Shown in pieces: positions 8,090-15,227 of a stretch of DNA of 64,000 nucleotides (position 1 is its first letter; the number at the start of each line of letters is the position of its first letter). A program made the translations under genes and the position numbers. Source of the DNA: Paenibacillaceae bacterium (GTDB lineage: Bacteria; Bacillota; Bacilli; Paenibacillales; Paenibacillaceae). The stretch covers positions 1-64,000 of the forward strand of contig CAAFUF010000046.1 in the NCBI GenBank assembly GCA_900766135.1. Reading direction: 5' to 3'. Below the pieces are notes generated by a model, which was given only the letters and a program-made list of their open reading frames with translations, had not been told where the DNA came from and did not search any database.

Positions 8090-8683
8090 CTATTCCTTTA
8101 GCAAAGACAGGAACTCCGCGCGGGCAGCCGCATCTTTGCGGAAGCTTCCGCGTACGGCCGAGGTCACGGTCTTGCTGCCCGGCTTCTTGACGCCGCGGGC
8201 GCACATACACAGGTGCTCGCCTTCGACGACGACCATCACGCCTTTCGGCTGCAGTACCTCGTCCATGATATCGGCAATCTGCGAGGTGATCCGCTCCTGC
8301 ACCTGCAGGCGGCGGGTTACCGCTTCAACCAATCGGGCCAGCTTGCTGAGCCCGGCGATCCGGCCGCTCGGAATATAGCCGATATGGGCTTTACCGAAGA
8401 AAGGCGCCATATGATGCTCGCATTGACTGTAGTAGACGATGTCTTTGACAATGACCAGCTCCTCGTGGTTTTCCTCGAAGGTCACGCCCAGCACGTCCCG
8501 AGGGTCCACTTCATATCCGGCAAAAATCTCTTCGTACATCCGGGTCACCCGGGCCGGGGTTTCGAGCAATCCCTCGCGTTCCACGTCTTCCCCGATCAAT
8601 TTCAGGATTTCCCGAACATGATGTTCGATCTGCTCCCGGTTGTCGCCTACTTGCTTATTTACGTAATCTTTCAATCCAGCCAT
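8090..8683 (-). CDS. folE: GTP cyclohydrolase I
   Basis: The 197-residue enzyme converts GTP to 7,8-dihydroneopterin triphosphate, the first step of folate (and often queuosine precursor) synthesis. Family hallmarks are LLETPARVTRMYEEIFAGY, the zinc and active-site segment SQCEHHMAPFFGKAHIGY, and EGEHLCMCARGVKKPGS carrying the second zinc cysteine. Length is typical of a homodecamer-forming type IA enzyme. The start follows GGAGG. It lies 45 bases after yneF on the same strand and converges on sodF with a shared terminator. Confidence 0.98.
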   Translation of the reverse strand: MAGLKDYVNKQVGDNREQIEHHVREILKLIGEDVEREGLLETPARVTRMYEEIFAGYEVDPRDVLGVTFEENHEELVIVKDIVYYSQCEHHMAPFFGKAHIGYIPSGRIAGLSKLARLVEAVTRRLQVQERITSQIADIMDEVLQPKGVMVVVEGEHLCMCARGVKKPGSKTVTSAVRGSFRKDAAARAEFLSLLKE

Positions 8684-8727
8684 CTTCAGCGCCTCCTCCT
8701 TTCAATAAAGTATGGCGAAACATTACT

Positions 8728-8970
8728 TTATTTTTTCTTCTTCGTCGGACGTCCCGCTCCCGGCGCTTGTCCGCCTTGGTTTTTCATCATCTGCTGCGCG
8801 CGCTGCATCTGCTTGCTATTCAGGTTATACCCCATTTGCTTCGCCATCTTCTGCAGCATCTCCGGGTCGCTCTGCATCTTCGTAAGCTGTCTGCGGAGGT
8901 AAAAGACCCCGATCGCAAAACCGCCAACCAGACCGACGATTAAAGTAATGATTGGAATAACGATATCCAT
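8728..8970 (-). CDS. yneF: YneF/UPF0154 family membrane protein
   Basis: This 80-residue protein has one N-terminal transmembrane helix (about residues 3-25), then a charged cytoplasmic tail containing SDPEMLQKMAKQMGYNLNSKQMQRAQQMMK and a Lys-rich end. This is the UPF0154/YneF pattern of Bacillota. The function is unknown. The start follows GGGGTGG. It is probably transcribed with folE. Confidence 0.9.
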   Translation of the reverse strand: MDIVIPIITLIVGLVGGFAIGVFYLRRQLTKMQSDPEMLQKMAKQMGYNLNSKQMQRAQQMMKNQGGQAPGAGRPTKKKK

Positions 8971-9066
8971 GTTTCAGCCACCCCTGGATTATAATCGTGC
9001 AGCCCCTGCTTTCAAGGCCGGCGCACTCCAAATATCATAGCATCCAGCCTGACGCGATTCAAGGAT

Positions 9067-10101
9067 TCAGGCTAAAACCGCCTCGATAAACAAGGTCGTT
9101 TCCGTCGCCAAATCCACTTCATTGACGTCCAGCTCGTCGCCGGTGCCCCGCACGATCCGAATGACCGGCCGGCCCGGCAAGCCCCGGTGCTGCCTGACGA
9201 CCACGCCGGTCTCTTTCGTTCCAAGCCGTACCGAGGTTCCGTTCGGGTAAACGGAGATGATGCGCGTAAATTCCACCAGCACCTCGTGGTCCAACTCCTG
9301 TTCCGAGCAGGCCATCATATGCTCGCAAGCCTCATGCGGCAGCAACACCCGCCCGTCCTTGCTTCCGCCGCTGATCAGGTTGTCGTACATGTTTGCGACA
9401 GCTACGATCCGCGGGAACAGATGGATTTCCTCTCCCACGATCCCCCTCGGGATGCCGTTTCCATCCGGACGCTCATGATGTTGCAACGCCGTATGGGCGA
9501 TCAACAGATTAAATTCGCGTTTGTGGCGCAGCAGCTCGTATCCCCGCCAGGTGTGGTGGTTTTTGGGGTCCTCCGCATGGGCTCCTTCCGGCAGTTCCAG
9601 CGACTTGCCGATATCGTGCAGCAACGCGCCGATCGCCAAATCCTTGAGCTGGGAATAGCCCAACCCCAGGTTCAGTCCGATCATCGAGGAAATCAGGCTG
9701 ACGTTCACCGCGTGAAGATAAGCGGCATTGTCCGCCGTCCGGATGTCGGTGAGCTGCAGCAGCACTTCCTTGCTGTTCAACACGTCGGTCAACAGGGAAT
9801 CGACGCTGGCGTTGATTCTGCGCGTGCTCCATTCCTTGCCGGAGCGGATCGCCTGCAACGTTTCGGACATCTCCCGGAACACCGCCTGCTTGGTCGACTC
9901 GCTAAGCACGTCTTCGATCTCGATATCCTCGAAATCCGGATCCTTGATATATAACATCGTCACGCCGATCCGTTTTAGCGTGTTGATCATGAAAACCGTG
10001 AGCTGAACCCCTGCCGATAACAGCACGGTCCCGTTGGCGGAATACACGGTTTTGCCCAAAAATTGCCCCGGTTCGATATCCTCGATACTGATGAATCTCA
10101 T
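9067..10101 (-). CDS. HD-GYP domain phosphodiesterase-like protein
   Basis: The 344-residue protein has an N-terminal region typical of HD-GYP proteins (ISIEDIEPGQFLGKTVYSANG...) and an HD-GYP domain at about 125-275. Metal-binding motifs are HDIGK (His162-Asp163) and HHERPDGNGIPRG at 208-220. HD-GYP enzymes hydrolyse cyclic di-GMP to GMP or pGpG in the cytoplasm. All core motifs are present, so activity is plausible. The start at 10101 is chosen because GAGGGGAG lies nine bases upstream; an in-frame ATG at 10137 lacks a ribosome binding site. Queuosine gene queG follows upstream on the same strand. Confidence 0.92.
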   Translation of the reverse strand: MRFISIEDIEPGQFLGKTVYSANGTVLLSAGVQLTVFMINTLKRIGVTMLYIKDPDFEDIEIEDVLSESTKQAVFREMSETLQAIRSGKEWSTRRINASVDSLLTDVLNSKEVLLQLTDIRTADNAAYLHAVNVSLISSMIGLNLGLGYSQLKDLAIGALLHDIGKSLELPEGAHAEDPKNHHTWRGYELLRHKREFNLLIAHTALQHHERPDGNGIPRGIVGEEIHLFPRIVAVANMYDNLISGGSKDGRVLLPHEACEHMMACSEQELDHEVLVEFTRIISVYPNGTSVRLGTKETGVVVRQHRGLPGRPVIRIVRGTGDELDVNEVDLATETTLFIEAVLA

Positions 10102-10180
10102 GTGTGTTTCTCCCCTCGACGGCAGTGATCCCGTCATCGCTCTTCACTTTTGCCAGGCCACGACGAGAACCTGCGCCGGA

Positions 10181-11371
10181 TCAGTCCCCGATGGAAGCCC
10201 GCAGCTTCTCCTTGGCGGCCCGAAGCCGCACCCGTACTTCTTCGTCCTGCTCGGCGTCAAGCGCCCGGCCGATCGCATCTCCGGCCTCCATGCCCCCGAT
10301 TTGGCCTAGCGCCCAAGCTGCGGTTCCCCTGAGTTCCGGTCGCGGATCATGAAGCAGTATATCTATTAATTTCGGCACGGAAGCCGGATCTTTGAAGTTG
10401 CCGAGCGCTATGACCGCATTGCGTTGGATCGGTTTCTTGCCTCTCCAGGCCGCGGCGCTGTCGCCAAAGCGTTCCTTGAACTCGCGATTGCTTAAGTCCA
10501 GCAGCGGCAGCAGCAACGGCTTGACCTTTTCGGGATCGGGCGCCAGCTCCGGCCGGTGGTTCCAGGACTTGCCTTTGTTCTTCGGGCAAACGACCTGGCA
10601 CGTATCGCAGCCGTAAAGACGGTTGCCGATCTTGACCATAAATTCCTCGTCCAGAAACCCTTTGGTTTGCGTCAAAAAAGAAATGCACCGCTGCGCGTTC
10701 AATTCACCGGGGCCAACTAACGCTCCCGTCGGGCACGCGTCGATGCATTTGGTGCAATCGCCGCAGTCCTCCTCCACCGGCGTGTCCGGAGGAAACGGCA
10801 CGTTCGTGATCAGCTCGCCGAGATAAATCCACGATCCCCATTTCGGGGAGATGATCGCGCAGTTTTTGCCCTTGAAGCCGATCCCCGCCCGCTCCGCTAC
10901 CGCCCGATCCACCAAAGCCCCGGTATCGACCATGCTTTCGATTCGCGCTTCGGGCACGCGTTCGCGGATGAAGCTCTCAAGCTTCTCCATTGCTTCGCGG
11001 AGCACCTGATGGTAGTCCCGCCCCCAGGCGGAACGGGCCAGGATGCCCCGCCGCTCGCCGGGTGCCGACTTCGGAGGATTCTCCATCTTCGACGGATACG
11101 CCACCGCGATCGAAATCAACGAAGCCGGCTGCGCAAGCGACAACTCCGGGTACACGCGTTTATCGAGATCCGGCTCTTCGAAGCCGGATTCGTAGCCTTT
11201 GTCGCGCCGGTCCCGGAGAATCGCCTTCAGCGAGAGAAACGGATCGGCGCTGGCAAAACCGATATCGTCGATGCCGAGCTCCGCGGCCGCTTCCTGGATC
11301 TCCCGTTTCAGCTGCGCCCAGCGGCTTTCTTCAGCCGGTAAACGGGCAAAGCCGGTTTCCGTCATGGGCAT
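10181..11371 (-). CDS. queG: Epoxyqueuosine reductase QueG with C-terminal HEAT repeats
   Basis: The 396-residue cobalamin and [4Fe-4S] enzyme reduces epoxyqueuosine to queuosine in tRNA, the last step of that pathway. Two ferredoxin-like clusters are visible, CGDCTKCIDACPTGAL and CDTCQVVCPKN. Upstream is the conserved ARSAWGRDYHQVLREAMEKL region. The C-terminus carries HEAT-type repeats (QRNAVIALGNF, ELRGTAAWALGQIGG). I start at 11371 because GGAGGGGG precedes it; an ATG 33 bases further upstream has no such site. FolE at 8090 makes the shared queuosine/folate precursor. Confidence 0.97.
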   Translation of the reverse strand: MPMTETGFARLPAEESRWAQLKREIQEAAAELGIDDIGFASADPFLSLKAILRDRRDKGYESGFEEPDLDKRVYPELSLAQPASLISIAVAYPSKMENPPKSAPGERRGILARSAWGRDYHQVLREAMEKLESFIRERVPEARIESMVDTGALVDRAVAERAGIGFKGKNCAIISPKWGSWIYLGELITNVPFPPDTPVEEDCGDCTKCIDACPTGALVGPGELNAQRCISFLTQTKGFLDEEFMVKIGNRLYGCDTCQVVCPKNKGKSWNHRPELAPDPEKVKPLLLPLLDLSNREFKERFGDSAAAWRGKKPIQRNAVIALGNFKDPASVPKLIDILLHDPRPELRGTAAWALGQIGGMEAGDAIGRALDAEQDEEVRVRLRAAKEKLRASIGD

Positions 11372-11432
11372 CTGTTCCCCCTCCTTGCCGTTCATGTTGT
11401 TCATGCTGCCGTTATGGTCACCTGCTGTATTT

Positions 11433-11873
11433 TTACGAAGTCAAACGCTTGATCGCTTCTCGGGCTAACAGGTCGCAATGATTGTTCAGCTCGTTGTCGC
11501 TATGTCCCTTAACCTTAACGTATTCGACCTGGTGGATGCCCATGAGCCGCCACAGTTCTTCCCAAAGGTCGCGGTTCTCGACGGGCTGGTTCTTGCTGTT
11601 CTTCCAACCGTTCTTGAGCCACCCGCGGATCCAGTTCTGCTGGAAGCAGTTGACCACGTAGGCGGAGTCGCTGTATACCTTCACCCGACAGGGCTCCTTC
11701 AAATGACTGAGCGCCGAAATCACCGCCTGAATTTCCATGCGGTTGTTCGTTGTCATTTTTTCGCCTCCGGACAGGTCCTTTCGATGCCCGTTGAACATCA
11801 GCACCGCGCCCCATCCCCCCGGACCCGGGTTGCCGGAGCAAGCCCCGTCCGTATAAATCGTCACTTCCTTCAC
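11433..11873 (-). CDS. rnhA: Ribonuclease HI
   Basis: The 146-residue enzyme cleaves the RNA strand of RNA-DNA hybrids. Catalytic carboxylates are visible: Asp9 in YTDGACSGNPGPGGWG, the Glu of TTNNRMEI, the Asp of YSDSAYVV, and the Asp in NHCDLLAREA. The basic handle region (WIRGWLKNGWKNSKNQPV) is present, as in E. coli RNase HI, unlike the shorter non-canonical forms of B. subtilis. The GTG start follows GGGAGG. It lies between signal peptidase and queG, all in one direction with short gaps. Confidence 0.97.
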   Translation of the reverse strand: MKEVTIYTDGACSGNPGPGGWGAVLMFNGHRKDLSGGEKMTTNNRMEIQAVISALSHLKEPCRVKVYSDSAYVVNCFQQNWIRGWLKNGWKNSKNQPVENRDLWEELWRLMGIHQVEYVKVKGHSDNELNNHCDLLAREAIKRLTS

Positions 11874-11898
11874 TGTTCATCCTCCCAAAGAAAACGGC

Positions 11899-12498
11899 TT
11901 ATAAATCACGGATTTTGGCAATCGGCCAAAAGACGAATTCGGCGCGGCCAACGATCCATTTCTCTTTCACGCTGCCGAAATAACGGCTGTCTTTGCTGCG
12001 TCCGGCGTGGCGATTATCGCCCATCACGAAATACTCTTCGGCGCCGAGCCGAACCTCAGCCACATCGCCGTCCTCGATCGTCGAGTCGGTGTACGGCTCG
12101 TCCTGCGGCTCCCCGTTGACGAACAGTTCGCCGTCCCGCACCTCGACCGTATCCCCGGGGACCGCTACGACCCTCTTGACCAGAAACGGCCTCCGGTCGG
12201 CATGGGCGCTGGGATCCCTCAGCACGACGACCTCGCCGCGCTTCGGATGGGCAAACCGGTACACCAGCTTGTCCACGAACAGCCGCTCCTGCTCCTCCAA
12301 GGTAGGCTGCATCGATTGCCCCTTCACCATCGATAAGTTAAAGACGAATACATTCAGCAACATCATGATGACGAAGGCGATGACGATCGTCTTCAGCATC
12401 TCCCACAGCTCGGCGGCCCACCGGCTTTGCGGGCCGTCCGCCTGCGGCTTGCCGGCGGAGCCTTCGAGGTCCGCCGTTCTTTTGCTATCCGAATCCAT
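11899..12498 (-). CDS. lepB: Signal peptidase I
   Basis: This 199-residue membrane serine protease removes signal peptides from exported proteins at the outer membrane surface. One transmembrane helix (about 34-56) is followed by the catalytic Ser62 in VKGQSMQPTL and Lys108 in FLVKRVVAVPGD. The family box VMGDNRHAGRSKDSRYFG is near 158. The single helix is the Sip type of Bacillota. The start is uncertain: ATG 12498 has AGGATGG upstream, while ATG 12510 has GAGGTG very close. The Ser/Lys dyad is intact. Confidence 0.95.
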   Translation of the reverse strand: MDSDSKRTADLEGSAGKPQADGPQSRWAAELWEMLKTIVIAFVIMMLLNVFVFNLSMVKGQSMQPTLEEQERLFVDKLVYRFAHPKRGEVVVLRDPSAHADRRPFLVKRVVAVPGDTVEVRDGELFVNGEPQDEPYTDSTIEDGDVAEVRLGAEEYFVMGDNRHAGRSKDSRYFGSVKEKWIVGRAEFVFWPIAKIRDL

Positions 12499-12625
12499 GA
12501 CCGGTCCCATCCTGCACCTCATCAAATTTAAACAATCTATATAATAGAAAAGCATATCCTTCACCCATTTGCAATGGATGGAAGATATGCTTCAACATTT
12601 CCCAAATTTGCTGCGGGAAGTCGCA

Positions 12626-13069
12626 TCAATTAGATCCCGTCAACGTCCGGGCTGCCGCGATGCCAAGCTTCTGGAATGCCTCCAAAAACTTGCTGGCTCC
12701 ATAGCCCATAGCTTCGTACAGCGGCATGATCGCTTTATTATGTTCATCTCCGGCGACCATAATCCGACGGACATTCCGTTGCTGGAACCGTTGTTCCATT
12801 GCGGATACGAGGCTGCGGCCAACGCCGCGCCGGCGGTACTCAGGGTGTACGGCCATGCGGTAAATGCATCCCGTATTCTGATCGATCGTGCCGATCAATA
12901 CCCCTTTGATCTCTTCCTCGACTTCCGCAACCATGATCAGTTCGGAATCCCAGGAAAGTTGTCTGGCAAACGCGCACTTGGTGTCTTCGTAGCAATCTTC
13001 CGATAAGGCCACCTGCAATAGCTCCATCACTTGATTTACATCGCTCAACTGAAAGGAACGAATAAGCAT
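12626..13069 (-). CDS. GNAT family N-acetyltransferase
   Basis: The 147-residue single-domain acetyltransferase carries the acetyl-CoA loop HPEYRRRGVGRSLVSAMEQRF and the terminal PLYEAMGY motif. It starts at 13069 behind AAGGGAGA. The substrate is unknown; the size fits RimI- or YpeA-like enzymes. Upstream (13070-13425) is the control region divergent to sodA. Confidence 0.88.
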   Translation of the reverse strand: MLIRSFQLSDVNQVMELLQVALSEDCYEDTKCAFARQLSWDSELIMVAEVEEEIKGVLIGTIDQNTGCIYRMAVHPEYRRRGVGRSLVSAMEQRFQQRNVRRIMVAGDEHNKAIMPLYEAMGYGASKFLEAFQKLGIAAARTLTGSN

Positions 13070-13226
13070 GCTATGATCTCCCTTTTCTTCACGCAAGATA
13101 GGCCGATGTAAAAAGAACCCCCCTGTTTTACATCAACCGAATATTTGATTCCAGACAAAAAACGAGAAAAAACTCTTTCCTTGTCCATTAAACCATAGAT
13201 ATCTCCCAAATACATCATTTTTCTTC

Positions 13227-13254
13227 TGAAAGCGCTTTATATTAAGCGTTTACA
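13227..13254 (+). promoter_or_regulatory. Two adjacent cre-like sites upstream of sodA
   Basis: TGAAAGCGCTTTAT (13227-13240) and ATTAAGCGTTTACA (13241-13254) each match 12 of 14 positions of the CcpA consensus TGWNANCGNTNWCA and are directly adjacent. They lie about 175 bp before sodA. A CcpA role is inference. Confidence 0.4.
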
Positions 13255-13295
13255 ATTATGAACTTTCGCAAAACGTCCTTAATCGCCTCTCAGTT

Positions 13296-13315
13296 ATGCA
13301 TATATTTTTATGCAT
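13296..13315. promoter_or_regulatory. Inverted repeat in the sodA upstream region
   Basis: ATGCATA and TATGCAT flank a 6-bp T-rich spacer, about 110 bp upstream of sodA in an AT-rich tract. It could be a regulator site; the 356-bp gap 13070-13425 otherwise holds only AT-rich promoter-like sequence and the cre-like pair. Confidence 0.3.
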
Positions 13316-13425
13316 TACCAATAATAGGATTGTTATGCGGGTGTTAAGGGGCGGGGATGCTTCTGCTTTCTTTTACATCCGGATGACGAGGATTGATCCA
13401 ATTTAAACGGGAGGTAAGATCGACC

Positions 13426-14040
13426 ATGGCACATGAATTGCCTGCGCTGCCTTATCCGGCAAACGCATTGGAACCTCATATTGATGAACAAACGATGAAT
13501 ATCCACCATGACCGGCACCACAACACCTACGTAACGAACTTGAACGCAGCCCTGGAAAGTGCGCCGGACCTTCAGAACAAAAGCGTGGAGGAGTTGATCT
13601 CCAGCCTGGATGCCGTTCCGGAAAGCATCCGCACGGCCGTGCGCAACAACGGGGGCGGCCATGCCAACCACAGCTTGTTCTGGAAAGTCATCGGCCCCGG
13701 CGGCGGAGGCGCGCCGACCGGCGCTGTAGCTTCCGCCATCGACAGCGACCTGGGCGGCTTCGATAAATTCAAGGAGGAGTTTACCAAAGCGGCGACAACC
13801 CGGTTTGGCAGCGGCTGGGCTTGGCTGGTCGTCGGCAAGGACGGCAAGCTCGCCGTCACCAGCACGCCGAACCAGGACAACCCGCTCTCCGAAGGCTTGA
13901 CGCCGATCCTCGGCCTTGACGTGTGGGAGCACGCGTATTATTTGAAATATCAAAACAAACGGCCGGATTACATCGCGGCGTTCTGGAACGTCATCAACTG
14001 GGACGAAGTGAACCGCCGATACGAAGCCGCGAAGAAATAA
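13426..14040 (+). CDS. sodA: Manganese superoxide dismutase
   Basis: This 204-residue cytoplasmic enzyme dismutates superoxide. The metal ligands His27, His82, Asp165 and His169 are all present. The second-shell pattern GGGHANHS plus PNQDNP (Gly and Gln) is that of Mn-SOD. The start at 13426 follows GGGAGG; an upstream in-frame ATG lacks a site. A small hydrophilic gene follows 42 bases downstream in the same transcript, and a terminator at 14333 closes the unit. Confidence 0.98.
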   Translation: MAHELPALPYPANALEPHIDEQTMNIHHDRHHNTYVTNLNAALESAPDLQNKSVEELISSLDAVPESIRTAVRNNGGGHANHSLFWKVIGPGGGGAPTGAVASAIDSDLGGFDKFKEEFTKAATTRFGSGWAWLVVGKDGKLAVTSTPNQDNPLSEGLTPILGLDVWEHAYYLKYQNKRPDYIAAFWNVINWDEVNRRYEAAKK

Positions 14041-14082
14041 GCGAAGCTACCATCCCATACACCTAAGAGGAGGCATACGAAT

Positions 14083-14295
14083 ATGGCACCGAAAAAGCGC
14101 AAGTTGACCAATGATCCGGAGAAGCTTCTGGAGGCCAAGCACGCCGAAGACGCGCATAAGCAGCAGTTCACCAATTTCGCCCACAGCGTCACCGGCGGCG
14201 GAGCGACGGCCGATCTCGGCAAGGTCTCGGACGAGGAGCACCGCGAGCCGGATACGCAAAACCATATGAAATCCGTGGAGAACCGCATGATGTAA
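14083..14295 (+). CDS. Small hydrophilic protein of unknown function downstream of sodA
   Basis: This 70-residue protein has a very strong ribosome binding site (AGAGGAGG). It is rich in Lys, Glu, Asp and His, with no hydrophobic segment; the N-terminus MAPKKRKL is basic and the rest acidic. I do not recognise a family. The composition recalls small spore or stress-associated proteins of Bacilli, but no SASP signature is visible. It is co-transcribed with sodA and followed by a terminator. Confidence 0.75.
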   Translation: MAPKKRKLTNDPEKLLEAKHAEDAHKQQFTNFAHSVTGGGATADLGKVSDEEHREPDTQNHMKSVENRMM

Positions 14296-14332
14296 TGTAT
14301 GCCTGAGTTGGGGGCTTTTGGCGAGGGCATAA

Positions 14333-14364
14333 AAAGGGAAGGCGCCGGCCGGTGCCTTCCCTTT
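14333..14364 (+). terminator. Terminator of the sodA operon
   Basis: A 14-bp stem with one mismatch (AAAGGGAAGGCGCC with GGTGCCTTCCCTTT) surrounds a GGCC loop and is followed by a short T stretch. Confidence 0.8.
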
Positions 14365-14421
14365 GTTATGTTGTGCTAGTGCCGCTGGGGGGGGACCGGG
14401 AGGCCGGGTGCGGCACAGTGA

Positions 14422-14765
14422 GGCCGGATAGCGGTAAAAAGTACCGCTAATTCGGCCACGAGGATACGTGTCGGGTAGCGTCAAGTAGGTGATTCGGGTG
14501 AAAATAGCGGTAAGATTTACCGCTATAGTTCTGCTGGGACACACGCGATTTGGGTAAACCCTAACGGACTGGGCGGGGTGAAATAAGGTGAAATTTTAAC
14601 GCTATTTGGCTAAATACCGACCCTGAGCCGGAAATAGCGTTAATTGATCAACTTATTTGGCCAATTACGTCCACAATGCGCTCTAATGCTGATTATAAGA
14701 ACACTTTTTAACGCTATTTGGCCCAAACAGGGGTTTTGGGCCAAATAAGGCGATTTTATATCGCT
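14422..14765. repeat. Intergenic palindrome island 2 (AATAGCG words)
   Basis: Hairpins lie at 14429-14449 (TAGCGGTA/TACCGCTA, extended by GGCCG/CGGCC) and 14504-14526 (10-bp perfect stem). Mixed-arm elements lie at 14581-14608 (AAATAAGGTGA with TTAACGCTATTT) and 14631-14660 (AAATAGCGTTA with AACTTATTTGG). A 12-bp perfect stem is at 14716-14727/14735-14746. No credible gene is present in 14365-15227. Confidence 0.75.
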
Positions 14766-14811
14766 ATGCTCTTAATAGACCAATCGGGCAATCAAGTTGC
14801 CGCTTCCCTCT

Positions 14812-14834
14812 AAGCTCTAACCTCTAACCTCTAA
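14812..14834. repeat. Short CTCTAAC microrepeat
   Basis: Three tandem copies of a CTCTAAC-type heptamer stand between island 2 and the 40-bp tandem repeat. It may be a slippage product. Confidence 0.5.
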
Positions 14835-14894
14835 TTAGTCCCTCTCCCTTGTTACAAAGTGCTGTCCCAGATCCGTTTAGCGCTCCACACCAAC

Positions 14895-15020
14895 GTTCTA
14901 CGACCGTGCTGCACAGCGATCCACCAGAGCACCAGATCTATCACCGCGCCCATATCGATCCACAAGATAAACAGATCTACGACCATGCTCCACATCAATC
15001 CACCAGGTCGCCAGAGCACC
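14895..15020. repeat. Degenerate tandem repeat, three units of about 40 bp
   Basis: Units begin with G(A/T)TCTA at 14895, 14935 and 14974 and share GACCATGCTCCACA-like and CGATCCACCAG-like blocks. The first and third are the most alike. The unit length is not a multiple of three overall, and no ribosome binding site is present. The remaining sequence to 15227 shows nothing I can assign. Confidence 0.55.
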
Positions 15021-15227
15021 GAACCACCACCGCACTTCACACCCGCCATCCGCAGAACCGTATTTATTGCTTGGCTTGGCTATCCTGCCACAGTATATTG
15101 CTTGACTAGGTTAAACCTTCCTTACTCTATACTTCCTGACTTGATTGCCCAACACTATACTCCCCGGATTCCCTTTTTTCTCGCCTTCCGCTAATCGCGT
15201 GCTGACCCGTTTCCGGTCGGCTTCACA

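Noticed and set aside
8704..8732. AATAAAGTA/TACTTTATT hairpin at the yneF stop as terminator
   Set aside because: The stem is AT-only and folE follows 45 bases later on the same strand without a T run, so it is unlikely to terminate.
14852..15049. Minus-strand frame of 65 codons with a hydrophobic repeated core
   Set aside because: No ribosome binding site; the hydrophobicity again reflects the tandem repeat read in reverse.
14849..15109. Plus-strand frame of 86 codons with internally repeated His/Pro-rich sequence
   Set aside because: It begins at TTG without a ribosome binding site and its repetition comes from the 40-bp tandem DNA repeat.
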